Shown: positions 35,047 to 42,880, numbered from the stretch's first letter. The stretch: DNA of 64,000 bases from Ruminococcus flavefaciens (GCF_900143025.1 NZ_FRCT01000001.1:1-64000); one strand, 5' to 3'. The notes: generated by a model not told the origin, from the sequence alone. Translations and numbers: made by a program.

Positions 35047-35832
35047 ATGGCACAGATAAGGCTTGACAAGTTCATTTCCGAAAGGACAGAATATACAAGA
35101 AGTCAGATAAAGGAGCTTGCGGCAAAGGGCATGATACGCCTTGATGGTGCTGTTGTGAAAAAGTCGGATACAAAGATAGACTCCGAGTCGTCGGAGGTGG
35201 AGGTATGCGGACAGAAAATAGGTACATCACGGTATAAGTATATACTCCTTAACAAGCCGCAGGGCTATGTATGCTCTACCGACGAAAAGGACGGAGAAAC
35301 GGTATTGAAGCTGATACCACCTGAAATTCGCACAAAGGGAATGTTCCCCGCAGGAAGGCTCGACAAGGATTCAATAGGTGCGCTGCTCATAACAGATGAC
35401 GGCGAACTGGCGCATAAAATGTTATCTCCGAAACACCATATACCCAAAATTTATATTGTGAAACTTGCCAGACCATTTGAGAATAATTATATTAACAAAT
35501 TTGAGAAAGGCATAGTTTTAGCAGACGGTGAGGCTTGTCTGCCTGCTCGTTTGCAAAAAGCTAAAAATAGCGATAGACTGGCGTTTGTTGAATTGTATGA
35601 GGGAAAATATCATCAGGTCAAAAGAATGTTTGCCGCTGTTGGTAACCATGTAGAACTGCTTATGAGAGTTTCTCTCGGATCACTGGTTCTGCCCGAAAAA
35701 CTGGCAATCGGAGAGTGTATGGAATTATTGCACAAAGATGTTGAAAACTTGTTCAAAGGGCAGGATTTTGAAGTATTTTGCAGCCGATATTCGGCTGTTT
35801 TTTCGGCAAATCTAATAAACAACCATTTATAA
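35047..35832 (+). CDS. 16S/23S rRNA pseudouridine synthase (RsuA/RluB family)
   Basis: A 261-residue enzyme. The N-terminal S4 domain is IRLDKFISERTEYTRSQIKELAAKG (parts), and the catalytic domain has GRLDKDSIGALLITDDGEL with the nucleophilic Asp and then PKHHIPKIYIV. It isomerises uridine in rRNA. I chose the ATG at 35047 with GAAGGGAG seven bases before. From about 35410 on, the codons become clearly more AT-rich than the first half, as if the gene were a mosaic. RsuA versus RluB cannot be decided here. Confidence 0.9.
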   Translation: MAQIRLDKFISERTEYTRSQIKELAAKGMIRLDGAVVKKSDTKIDSESSEVEVCGQKIGTSRYKYILLNKPQGYVCSTDEKDGETVLKLIPPEIRTKGMFPAGRLDKDSIGALLITDDGELAHKMLSPKHHIPKIYIVKLARPFENNYINKFEKGIVLADGEACLPARLQKAKNSDRLAFVELYEGKYHQVKRMFAAVGNHVELLMRVSLGSLVLPEKLAIGECMELLHKDVENLFKGQDFEVFCSRYSAVFSANLINNHL

Positions 35833-35850
35833 GTTTGGCGATTTAGCAAC

Positions 35851-35879
35851 TTGAAATGTTATGAAAAATGTGCTATTAT
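35851..35879 (+). promoter_or_regulatory. Promoter of the sugar ABC ATPase gene
   Basis: TTGAAA (35851-35856), 17 bases, TATTAT (35874-35879), 65 bases before the start. The -10 is followed by a small dyad near 35884-35895. Confidence 0.65.
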
Positions 35880-35944
35880 ATTATCATAGCTGATAATGGA
35901 ATAAAATAATCGGCATTATATTTTGAACTGGAGGACTGGATTAA

Positions 35945-37075
35945 ATGGCAGGCTTAACACTTAAAGGCATTTATAAGAAATATCCGGGCGGCGTAGTTGC
36001 TGTTTCAGATGTTAATTTAGAGATAAGAGATAAGGAGTTTATCGTTCTTGTTGGACCGTCTGGCTGCGGTAAATCAACAACACTTCGTATGATCGCCGGA
36101 CTCGAGGAGATCTCAGAGGGCGAACTTTACATCGGCGACCGTCTCGTAAACGATATTGCTCCTAAGGACAGAGATATTGCGATGGTTTTCCAGAACTACG
36201 CTCTTTATCCTCATATGACAGTATTTGATAACATGGCATTCGGACTTAAGCTCCGTAAGGTTCCAAGACCTGAGATCGAGAGAAAGGTTAACGAAGCTGC
36301 TAAGATACTTGACCTTACACACCTTCTTGACAGAAAGCCAAAGGCTATGTCAGGTGGTCAGAGACAGAGAGTTGCTCTCGGTCGTGCTATCGTTCGTTCA
36401 CCTAAGGTATTCCTTCTCGACGAGCCTCTTTCAAACCTCGATGCTAAGCTCCGTGCTCAGATGAGAACCGAGATCGCTAAGATCCACAAGAAGCTCGGTA
36501 CTACATTTATTTACGTAACTCATGACCAGACAGAGGCTATGACAATGGGTGACAGAATCGTTTGTATGAAGGACGGTTTCGTTCAGCAGATCGATACACC
36601 TCAGAACCTCTATGAGAACCCTGTAAACAAGTTCGTTGCAGGCTTCCTCGGCTCACCTCAGATGAACTTCATCGACGCAGAGCTCAAGGAAGAGTATGGT
36701 CAGTATATAGTTGAATTCGGTGCTTCAAACGGCAGAGGAAACAGATACCAGATCATCGTTCCTGAGTCAAAGGTAAACGAAGAGCTCAACAACTATGTTG
36801 GCAAGGAGATCGTTCTCGGTGTTCGTCCTGAGTCTATCCACGATGAAGAGATGTATCTCTCAAATGCTTCAACAGGTGTTATTGATGCTAACGTTGAAAT
36901 CACAGAAATGATGGGTGCTGAGACATACCTCTATCTCCTTTGTGAGGGTATTCCGCTTACAGCACGAGTAAGCCCAAGATCAACAGCAAGACCTGGTGAT
37001 GATATCAAGGTTGCTATTGATCCTAACAGAATCCACATCTTTGATAAGGAAACTGAAAAGGCTATTGTAAACTGA
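35945..37075 (+). CDS. ugpC: MsmX/UgpC-type sugar ABC transporter ATPase
   Basis: A 376-residue CUT1-type ATPase with Walker A GPSGCGKST, signature MSGGQRQRVALGRA, Walker B VFLLDEPLSNLDAKL, H-loop YVTHDQ and a C-terminal TOBE domain (VLGVRPESIHDEE). No permease or binding-protein gene is nearby, so like Bacillus MsmX it probably powers several oligosaccharide importers. Codon use is strongly biased (GTT, GCT, CTC, AAG), which suggests high expression. It has its own promoter and terminator. Confidence 0.94.
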   Translation: MAGLTLKGIYKKYPGGVVAVSDVNLEIRDKEFIVLVGPSGCGKSTTLRMIAGLEEISEGELYIGDRLVNDIAPKDRDIAMVFQNYALYPHMTVFDNMAFGLKLRKVPRPEIERKVNEAAKILDLTHLLDRKPKAMSGGQRQRVALGRAIVRSPKVFLLDEPLSNLDAKLRAQMRTEIAKIHKKLGTTFIYVTHDQTEAMTMGDRIVCMKDGFVQQIDTPQNLYENPVNKFVAGFLGSPQMNFIDAELKEEYGQYIVEFGASNGRGNRYQIIVPESKVNEELNNYVGKEIVLGVRPESIHDEEMYLSNASTGVIDANVEITEMMGAETYLYLLCEGIPLTARVSPRSTARPGDDIKVAIDPNRIHIFDKETEKAIVN

Positions 37076-37146
37076 TTAATTCTTTTCATATTTATCCTTT
37101 CTTTCTTGGTACACAACGTCGGGAGATGTTGTGTACACGCAAACTA

Positions 37147-37172
37147 CCGCAGTATTTTTACTGCGGTTTTTT
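37147..37172 (+). terminator. Terminator of the ABC ATPase gene
   Basis: CCGCAGTA/TACTGCGG stem (37147-37154, 37159-37166) with a TTTT loop, followed by TTTTTT. Thirty bases later the next gene begins. Confidence 0.9.
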
Positions 37173-37201
37173 GTTGTAATAAAAATAAATCGGAGGCAAA
37201 A

Positions 37202-38497
37202 ATGACTGAAATAAGGAAATATCTTGAAGAACACAAACAGGAAATGATCGACCTGCTTGCAGAGCTCGTTGCAATTCCCAGTATACAGGGAAAAGCCGAG
37301 GAGGGAGCACCCTTCGGCAAAGAGCCTGCAAGAGCACTTGAGGTAATGCTGAAAAAGTGCGAGGAGGCAGGTTTTAAAGTTGATAATGTTGAAAACTATG
37401 CAGGCTCGGCAGACATAAACGATGCTCCTGCACAGCTTGCGGTGCTTACGCATCTTGACGTAGTCCCCGTAGGTACGGGCTGGACTACCGATCCGTTCGT
37501 ACTTCGCTATGAAGCCGATACTGATAAGCTGGTAGGACGCGGAGCTATTGACGATAAAGGACCTGCCGTAGCTGCATTTTTTGCTGCAAGAGCACTTAAA
37601 GATCTCAGTATACCGCTGAAAAAGGGAGTACGTCTTATTTTTGGAACTAACGAGGAGAACGGCTCGGCAGATCTTGCATATTACCGTAAAAAGCGCGAAT
37701 TACCGCCAATGGTGTTTACTCCTGACGGCGAGTACCCTGTTATAAATGCGGAAAAGGGTATGCTTAGGGTGTATTTTTCATCTGATTTTGATGACGATGA
37801 GATACTTGAAGTACAGGCAGGAACTGTCATAAACGCTGTTCCTCAGTTCTGCACGGTAACAATGGAAAATGACGAAGGAGAGCCTGTTGAGGCTGTTTAT
37901 GAGGGTGCTTCTGCTCACGCTTCAACTCCCGAAAAGGGCGAAAACGCAATAACCCAGTTCCTTGAAAGCTACTGTGGAGAAAATATGTTGATAACCTCTC
38001 TTGCCCAGCTTTTCCCACATGGTGAAACAAACGGCAAGAGCTGCGGACTCGGCTTCCGTGACGATTTATCGGGAGATATGACCTGTGTACTGTCCATGCT
38101 GAATACAGATATGGGCAGGATAAGCGGCGGAATTGATATTCGCTTCCCACTTGACCGTAAAAAGGCGGAGATAAGCGAAATTATCTGCGGCGCACTTGAA
38201 AATGCAGGCTTTACCGTTGACTCCTGCGAGGGAGTTGAGCCTCACTGCACCGACGAAAACAGCGAATTCGTTAAGGGACTTCTCCGTGTCTATGAGCGTG
38301 TAACAGGCGACAAAGGGCGCTGTATAGCCATTGGCGGCGGAACCTATGTCCACGAGATAGAGGGTGGAGTTGCCTTTGGTGCGGAATTCCCCAACGAGGA
38401 CGGTCGTATGCACTCGCCCGATGAGTTCATAACATCGGCAAATCTGCTGAGAAATGCGGAGATAATGGCTGAGGCTATGGCAGAGCTGTGCTGTTGA
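37202..38497 (+). CDS. Sapep/PepV-type metallodipeptidase (M20)
   Basis: A 431-residue M20 family peptidase. The metal ligands are in LTHLDVVPVG, GRGAIDDKGP and GTNEENGS, and the late active-site His is in the GGGTYVHEIEGG and GRMHSPDEFI region. The Sapep/PepV branch cleaves dipeptides with an N-terminal beta- or D-residue. The ATG at 37202 has GGAGGC seven bases before. A longer in-frame extension would run back over the previous gene's terminator. Confidence 0.9.
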   Translation: MTEIRKYLEEHKQEMIDLLAELVAIPSIQGKAEEGAPFGKEPARALEVMLKKCEEAGFKVDNVENYAGSADINDAPAQLAVLTHLDVVPVGTGWTTDPFVLRYEADTDKLVGRGAIDDKGPAVAAFFAARALKDLSIPLKKGVRLIFGTNEENGSADLAYYRKKRELPPMVFTPDGEYPVINAEKGMLRVYFSSDFDDDEILEVQAGTVINAVPQFCTVTMENDEGEPVEAVYEGASAHASTPEKGENAITQFLESYCGENMLITSLAQLFPHGETNGKSCGLGFRDDLSGDMTCVLSMLNTDMGRISGGIDIRFPLDRKKAEISEIICGALENAGFTVDSCEGVEPHCTDENSEFVKGLLRVYERVTGDKGRCIAIGGGTYVHEIEGGVAFGAEFPNEDGRMHSPDEFITSANLLRNAEIMAEAMAELCC

Positions 38498-38560
38498 GTT
38501 TTCAACAAATAAGCGTGAAACGTTGAAAAATAAAACAGATAATAACTTGGGTTGTACTAT

Positions 38561-38590
38561 GTAGGGAACGCCGTCATCGGCGTTCCTTTT
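38561..38590. terminator. REP-derived bidirectional terminator
   Basis: Perfect stem GGAACGCCG/CGGCGTTCC with a TCAT loop, followed by TTTT, between two convergent genes. Its GTAGGGAACGCCG head is the same as the hairpin inside the RAYT gene at 24988. Confidence 0.75.
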
Positions 38591-38592
38591 GC

Positions 38593-38958
38593 TTATCTGT
38601 CTTTCTTGTGAGTTGTTGTGGACTTTTCGTCATGTTCCTTGTCGCCGTCAAGACCGTCGATAACGTCATCAGCGGCGTTCTGAGCACCGTCTATCAGTTC
38701 CTTGCCTGCATCTCCTGCGCCGTCAACGATGTCCTTGCCTGCGTCACCGATACCGTCTGCGGCATCGTCAACGCGGTCACGAATACGGTCGTCACCTTTT
38801 CTGTCAGTGGTGGTTTCATAAGTTTTATCGGTTGTGTTTTCACTTATTACAGAGCCGTTTCCGTCGTCTGTATAATGGCCGTCGTTATTATCTCCGCAGC
38901 CTGTAAGAGTTGCACAAACCGTAAAAAATATGGAGCATATTGCTAAAAGCTTTTTCAT
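38593..38958 (-). CDS. Putative lipoprotein with Asp/Gly/Ala repeats
   Basis: A 121-residue protein with a lipoprotein signal MKKLLAICSIFFTVCATLTGC (lipobox LTGC). A Thr/Asp-rich linker follows, then a repetitive region of units such as DAADGIGDAG, DIVDGAGDAG and LIDGAQNAAD, which should form an amphipathic helix. The start at 38958 puts the signal first; an in-frame start 16 codons upstream does not. No known family. It is read towards the shared REP-type terminator. Confidence 0.7.
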   Translation of the reverse strand: MKKLLAICSIFFTVCATLTGCGDNNDGHYTDDGNGSVISENTTDKTYETTTDRKGDDRIRDRVDDAADGIGDAGKDIVDGAGDAGKELIDGAQNAADDVIDGLDGDKEHDEKSTTTHKKDR

Positions 38959-38996
38959 ACAAATCATATCCTTTACAGAGTATTGTTGTGGAGTCG

Positions 38997-39175
38997 TTTT
39001 CCACAACTTATTTTTATTGTTTACTCATTTTCCCTGATTATCCACATGGTTTTCAACTTTTCCGCCCTTCCAGAAAGTGTATTTTACGTTGTTTTCCACT
39101 ATTTCAACAGAGTTATCAACAATCGAACATATGACTCCACAACCAATTCAACACCATGTTGAAAACTTTTCCACC
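38997..39175. promoter_or_regulatory. DnaA-box cluster remote from dnaA
   Basis: The 383-base gap 38959-39341 holds a dense set of DnaA boxes: TTTTCCACA (38997-39005), perfect TTATCCACA (39038-39046), TTTTCAACT (39050-39058), TTTTCCACT (39092-39100), TTATCAACA (39113-39121), reverse TGTTGAAAA (39157-39165) and TTTTCCACC (39167-39175). No gene is seen. It may titrate DnaA like the Bacillus DnaA-box clusters or E. coli datA, or it may regulate the flanking genes. Confidence 0.75.
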
Positions 39176-39341
39176 CGTTTGTGAAATATAATTAGGACTA
39201 TATTGCTGTAAATTTTTGGTTAAAAGTTGTTTCTGCTTGAATAATGTCGCAGGCTGTGTTATAATAAATCGTAATTCATATCAGGTATGGGCGTGTTTCG
39301 TGCGCCTGTTTATTGATGTTTCCAAAAAGTAAGGAGTAGAA

Positions 39342-40094
39342 ATGTTTGAAGGATTTTCGCAGGAGGCACTGGAGTTCCTCCTTGGCATAAGGCATAATAA
39401 CAATAAAGACTGGTTCGAGCCGCGTAAAAAGGTATACACAGAGAAGATATTCGAGCCCATGAAGGCATTGGGAGAGGAGCTTTTTTCGCCTTTTTCCGAT
39501 ATAGACGGCATGATGTACAAAGTGGGCAGGATATACCGCGATGAGAATTTCGCGCCCTATCTGCATTACCGCGATACTATGTGGATATATGTCCGCTATG
39601 ATGCGTGGTACTGGAACAAGACTCCCACCCTGTATTTTGAGCTTTCTCCCGAGGGAGCGGAGTTCGGCTTCCGTATCTCGAAGCCTGAAGCTGCTGTTAT
39701 GGAGCGTTTCCGCAGTCAGCTCAGTGAGGATGCAGCACCGTTTCTCAACATTATCTCAGAACTTGTTGAAAACTATGGACTTACAGTAGGCGGTGACGAA
39801 TATAAGCGCAAAAAGCCCTGTCCCACACCTGAACTGGAAAAGTATTTCATCAAAAAGGGACTCAGCGTGTACACTAAGGTCAGTGATCCTGCGGAGCTTT
39901 TCAGCCGAAAAATAGCCGAGCATACAGCCGAGGTGTTCAAGGCTGTCCAGCCTTTGAACGATTATTTCCACGAAATTGTTGAAATCGAGGAGCTTGCAAA
40001 GGCACTTCTAAAAGAGAAAAAGGAGCAGCAGCTCTTAGAGCCCGAGCCCGAGATAAACATGGTAAAAGCACCCGATGTTGAATTCATGTGGTAG
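39342..40094 (+). CDS. DUF2461 family protein
   Basis: A 250-residue protein matching the DUF2461/TIGR02453 family: FLLGIRHNNNKDWFEPRKKVY at the start, then the conserved KVGRIYRDENFAPYL-type segment and YFELSPEGAEFGFRI. The family has no assigned biochemical function. It lies downstream of the DnaA-box cluster with GGAG before the ATG and appears monocistronic. Confidence 0.88.
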   Translation: MFEGFSQEALEFLLGIRHNNNKDWFEPRKKVYTEKIFEPMKALGEELFSPFSDIDGMMYKVGRIYRDENFAPYLHYRDTMWIYVRYDAWYWNKTPTLYFELSPEGAEFGFRISKPEAAVMERFRSQLSEDAAPFLNIISELVENYGLTVGGDEYKRKKPCPTPELEKYFIKKGLSVYTKVSDPAELFSRKIAEHTAEVFKAVQPLNDYFHEIVEIEELAKALLKEKKEQQLLEPEPEINMVKAPDVEFMW

Positions 40095-40095
40095 G

Positions 40096-40110
40096 CAGCG
40101 TGACGCTGCA
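40096..40110. repeat. Short hairpin repeat, GCAGCG-TGA-CGCTGC
   Basis: Same 15-base palindrome family as 1945-1959, immediately after the DUF2461 stop. Confidence 0.5.
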
Positions 40111-40218
40111 ACCTTGCCCCGTTGCCGCTCATAAACTCGCTCACTTTTTCCAAAACCGTTACCCGTACATCGCTTACGGCACATTGTATATTATATGCGG
40201 AACGAATCAAATCTGTAT

Positions 40219-40268
40219 GGGCGGATATTATCCGCCCATACAATAATTCCTAATTCCGCATTCCGAAT
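40219..40268. repeat. GGGCGGATA hairpin with AATTCC tail
   Basis: GGGCGGATA/TATCCGCCC (40219-40237) followed by ATACAATAATT, as at 5240-5277, then AATTCCTAATTCCG-type repeats shared with the element at 56039-56140. It lies between convergent genes. Confidence 0.6.
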
Positions 40269-41117
40269 TTAAAAAAGCCCTCTTACGTCCTCAAAGGTGA
40301 GAGTCGGCTGTAATGCGAGGTTTATACCGAATGCAAGGAGCTGTGAAGCGCGTTCGGTCAGGCGGTCGATATCACGGGGAGTTACCATTATATTTGGCAA
40401 TTCTCTGCTTATCTCCTGACCTGTGAGACTTCTCACTATTGTGTGCATATCCACGACTGTAGGGATTCCCACGGCGATAACCGGTATACCGCAGAGCTTC
40501 TCGGAAAGCTCCATGCGACGGTTTGAAACGCCGCTCCCCGGGGATATGCCCGTGTCCGTTATCTGTATAGTTGTACCGAGTCGGCTTATATCGCTGCAAG
40601 CGAGAGCATCAACGGCAATGATAGCTTCCGGCTTTATTTCGGCTGATACAGCACGTATAAGCTCCGCGGACTCAATTCCTGTCTGTCCCATTACTCCCCC
40701 CGAAAAGGTGCTGACACTTCTGAGGGAGGTCAGGAACTTCTCATCGTCATTTTCAAGCTCATCGCTGAGATGCCGTGTAGCAAGTACCCTTGAAGCTGTC
40801 TGCGGACCTATGGCGTCTGGCGTAATATCGTTATTTCCGAGACCTGCAACAAGTACAGCTCCCTCGGGGATAAGCCGCGAAAGCTCGTTGGCAAGCTCCT
40901 GTGCCATGAGCTTATAATCGTCGGAAAAACGGCTTAAACTGCCGCCCTCAAGGGTGATGTAGCGTCCCCTGCCTTTGCCTATGGTGGAAAGGCAGCTGTC
41001 ATCGTCAATGATTATCTCTGTAATGCTGAAAGAACTGCCCCTTGTTGAGATATGAACGCTTTCGGGCAGGTGGTCATAAGAGAGGCTTTCGAGAGCAAGA
41101 TCGGTGCGAATATTCAT
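40269..41117 (-). CDS. gpr: Germination protease GPR (spore protease)
   Basis: A 282-residue A25 peptidase that degrades small acid-soluble proteins at germination. The N-terminal MNIRTDLALES resembles the self-cleaved propeptide region. Core motifs are VLVAGLGNNDITPDAIGP, GVMGQTGIES, AIIAVDALACSDISRLGTTIQ and GSGVSNRR. The ATG at 41117 follows GGAGG by six bases; an earlier in-frame ATG lies before that site. Its presence means at least part of the sporulation programme is encoded. It is divergent from rpsT. Confidence 0.92.
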   Translation of the reverse strand: MNIRTDLALESLSYDHLPESVHISTRGSSFSITEIIIDDDSCLSTIGKGRGRYITLEGGSLSRFSDDYKLMAQELANELSRLIPEGAVLVAGLGNNDITPDAIGPQTASRVLATRHLSDELENDDEKFLTSLRSVSTFSGGVMGQTGIESAELIRAVSAEIKPEAIIAVDALACSDISRLGTTIQITDTGISPGSGVSNRRMELSEKLCGIPVIAVGIPTVVDMHTIVRSLTGQEISRELPNIMVTPRDIDRLTERASQLLAFGINLALQPTLTFEDVRGLF

Positions 41118-41149
41118 ATATTCCTCCATATTGTGCATTTTGCTTTAAT

Positions 41150-41217
41150 TGTGGAAAAAATTTATCACTATTATTTCACTTTTAGATATTGAAAACAATG
41201 TGGAAAAATGTTATAAT
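41150..41217 (+). promoter_or_regulatory. rpsT promoter with two DnaA boxes
   Basis: Promoter TTGAAA (41189-41194), 17 bases, TATAAT (41212-41217). Two reverse-oriented DnaA boxes TGTGGAAAA are at 41150-41158 and 41199-41207, the second lying inside the promoter spacer. Binding of DnaA there would be expected to block rpsT transcription. Confidence 0.65.
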
Positions 41218-41343
41218 TATATTTGTCTCAGTATGGCAGCTGTGCGTTGCAGCTGTCGGGAGTGAACGAACCCGTGTTTGCTCCTATTATCTGTAAAATG
41301 CGGACGATTATTCCGCCTGCATAATTCAAGGAGGTGTAACAAA

Positions 41344-41604
41344 ATGCCAAACATTAAGTCTGCTAAGAAGAGAGTAAAGGTTAACGCAACAAAGGCTGCT
41401 GCTAACAAGGCAAGAAAGTCAAATCTCAAGACTGTTCTCAAGAAGGCTGATGCAGCTGTAGCAACAGGTGCTGCTGATAAGGCAGAGGCAATCAAGGTTG
41501 CTATCAAGAGAGTTGATCAGGCTTGCGCAAAGGGTCTTATGCACAAGAATAAGGCTGCAAGAAAGAAGTCTCAGCTCGCTAAGAAGCTCAATGCTGCTGA
41601 ATAA
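41344..41604 (+). CDS. rpsT: 30S ribosomal protein S20
   Basis: An 86-residue basic protein starting MPNIKSAKKRVKVNATKAA, with the family helix-rich pattern and a C-terminal HKNKAARKKSQLAKKLNA. The ATG at 41344 follows GGAGG by seven bases; an in-frame ATG 22 codons upstream lies in the leader. It is divergent from gpr, as is common in Firmicutes, and ends in a strong terminator. Confidence 0.97.
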   Translation: MPNIKSAKKRVKVNATKAAANKARKSNLKTVLKKADAAVATGAADKAEAIKVAIKRVDQACAKGLMHKNKAARKKSQLAKKLNAAE

Positions 41605-41631
41605 TAGGTCTTTTTTGATCATATAAGAATT

Positions 41632-41677
41632 AACCCCTTGCGGACAACTCACGGTCTGCAAGGGGGTTTTGTTTTTT
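41632..41677 (+). terminator. rpsT terminator
   Basis: AACCCCTTGC/GCAAGGGGGTT stem (41632-41641, 41658-41668), extended by GGAC/GTCT-like pairing, then TTTGTTTTTTT. Confidence 0.88.
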
Positions 41678-41692
41678 TCAGTGATTGGTGTA

Positions 41693-41781
41693 GGGGCGGC
41701 GGAACGCCGCTTAAAAGTTGAGAGTAAGGTGTCTGCTTACGCAGACGGATCAAAATGTAGGGGCTGCCTTTGGCAGCCCGT
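41693..41781. repeat. Compound hairpin-repeat block, inverted copy
   Basis: It starts GTAGGGGCGGCGGAACGCCG, then the ~68-base unit 41714-41781, which is nearly the reverse complement of 32683-32748, including AGTTGAGAG, GTGTCTGCTTACGCAGAC and ATGTAGGGGCTGCC. It fills the gap between rpsT and the next gene. Confidence 0.7.
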
Positions 41782-41817
41782 GAATTAAACAATGTTGATA
41801 TCCGTTTTGCGGCGATA

Positions 41818-42186
41818 TCATTTTCTTTTGGTCGGTATTTTATGTTTAATCTGATCGAGAAGTATGATTATCTCTCCCATACCATATACCACGAGTCCCG
41901 AGGTAAAGGCTGTGAATATACCTATTATCATTGTTGCAAGCGAGAAATCTTTTTTCATTGCATTGAAAGCAACTACTGACAAAAAACCTAATACCCATAA
42001 TATGATACCGACTACTTGAAGAGCATTGCCCGTACTGTTTTTCTTGTCTTCGGAATAATCGTCAGCAGGGGTTTTTAGCTCCAGTTTTGCGGTTAGAAAA
42101 GCACATTCAGGACAGATAGCGTCCTCTTCATTTATCCATTTAGCATTTTCTTCACTTATTTCCTTTGCACATAAGAGACATTTCAT
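41818..42186 (-). CDS. Zinc-ribbon membrane protein
   Basis: A 122-residue protein. Two CxxC pairs, CLLC at 3-6 and CPEC near 25, form a zinc ribbon of the type that starts many stress or envelope membrane proteins. Two membrane helices follow at ~55-75 and ~85-110. The C-terminus is basic (KHKIPTKRK). It is read from a perfect promoter whose start region carries a palindrome shared with the divergent XRE gene. Function unknown; co-regulation with that repressor is likely. Confidence 0.7.
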   Translation of the reverse strand: MKCLLCAKEISEENAKWINEEDAICPECAFLTAKLELKTPADDYSEDKKNSTGNALQVVGIILWVLGFLSVVAFNAMKKDFSLATMIIGIFTAFTSGLVVYGMGEIIILLDQIKHKIPTKRK

Positions 42187-42212
42187 ATTTAAAGCTCCTT
42201 TTTATCATTTGA

Positions 42213-42410
42213 TTAGGACTATATGTCCTAATATTATTATACTTGTTTTGTATGTATTTGTCAATACTTTCCACGAATATTACAACTAAATATGCAAATT
42301 ACAAATTTGTAAAGATTTACAATTTTTTGATTAGGACTATCTGTCCTATATTCTCTTAAAAAAACGCTCCTGTTTTATAATAATACATAGAATTGTTGTA
42401 ATATTACAAC
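42213..42410. promoter_or_regulatory. Divergent promoter region with two palindrome families
   Basis: Two copies of TTAGGACTATMTGTCCTA lie at 42213-42231 and 42331-42349, one next to each divergent gene. Two further palindromes are TTACAAATTTGTAA (42299-42312) and GTTGTAATATTACAAC (42395-42410). The minus-strand promoter is TTGACA (42259-42264), 17 bases, TATAAT (42236-42241), with the first operator just downstream. A plus-strand -10 TATAAT is at 42376-42381. These are probably operators of the adjacent XRE repressor or a second regulator. Confidence 0.7.
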
Positions 42411-42425
42411 TACAGGAGGGAAAGT

Positions 42426-42647
42426 ATGTTCGTCAGGATAAGAAATCTTCGTGAAGATAACGACAAGACACAGCGAGAAGTATCCGATTATCTTTTCTGC
42501 GACCAGTCTCTCTACTCAAAGTATGAACGTGGACTCCGCGATGTACCCGTGGATATCATCATCAAGCTTGCGGAGCTATACGACACCAGCACGGATTATA
42601 TACTTGGTCTGACCGATGAAAAGGCGAAATATCCCACAAAAAAGTGA
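42426..42647 (+). CDS. XRE-family transcriptional regulator
   Basis: A 73-residue helix-turn-helix protein: IRNLREDNDKTQREVSDYLF, QSLYSKYERGLRDVPVDIII, LAELYDTSTDYILGLTDE. This is the standard Cro/C1-type domain with almost nothing else. It is preceded by an ACAGGAGGG ribosome-binding site and by several palindromes. It likely represses itself and the divergent zinc-ribbon gene. A terminator follows directly. Confidence 0.88.
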   Translation: MFVRIRNLREDNDKTQREVSDYLFCDQSLYSKYERGLRDVPVDIIIKLAELYDTSTDYILGLTDEKAKYPTKK

Positions 42648-42648
42648 A

Positions 42649-42677
42649 CCCCTTACTTTGACAGTAAGGGGATTTTT
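42649..42677. terminator. Terminator between XRE gene and convergent small gene
   Basis: CCCCTTACT/AGTAAGGGG stem (42649-42657, 42663-42671), then ATTTTT. Confidence 0.82.
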
Positions 42678-42880
42678 CAGCTAAAATTAGATTTTGCAAT
42701 TTCACGGAGAACGTGTTCCATTACCTCTTCAGGAGTAGGAACTTTTCCGTTGCCGATCTTATTGATAGGTGCATTCGGATCCTTGCAGGCTTCGGCAATA
42801 GTTTTTTCCATTTCACGTTTCACTTCATCTTCACTTATGCCATTTTTTAATGCAACGCTTTTAAAAATATCATCAGTCAT
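42677..42880 (-). CDS. Small hypothetical protein
   Basis: A 67-residue, mostly helical protein (MTDDIFKSVALKNGISEDEV, ending PEEVMEHVLREIAKSNFS). The N-terminal half has the look of a short helical DNA- or protein-binding hairpin in which residues such as GISEDEVKREME follow a turn. Similar short proteins occur in Clostridia, but I cannot assign a family with confidence. GGGGG lies before the ATG. It stands between two XRE-type genes. Confidence 0.55.
   Translation of the reverse strand: MTDDIFKSVALKNGISEDEVKREMEKTIAEACKDPNAPINKIGNGKVPTPEEVMEHVLREIAKSNFS

Noticed and set aside
38561..38590. Simple intrinsic terminator only
   Set aside because: It does have terminator form, but its head is shared with the hairpin in the RAYT gene, so it is better described as a REP-derived terminator.
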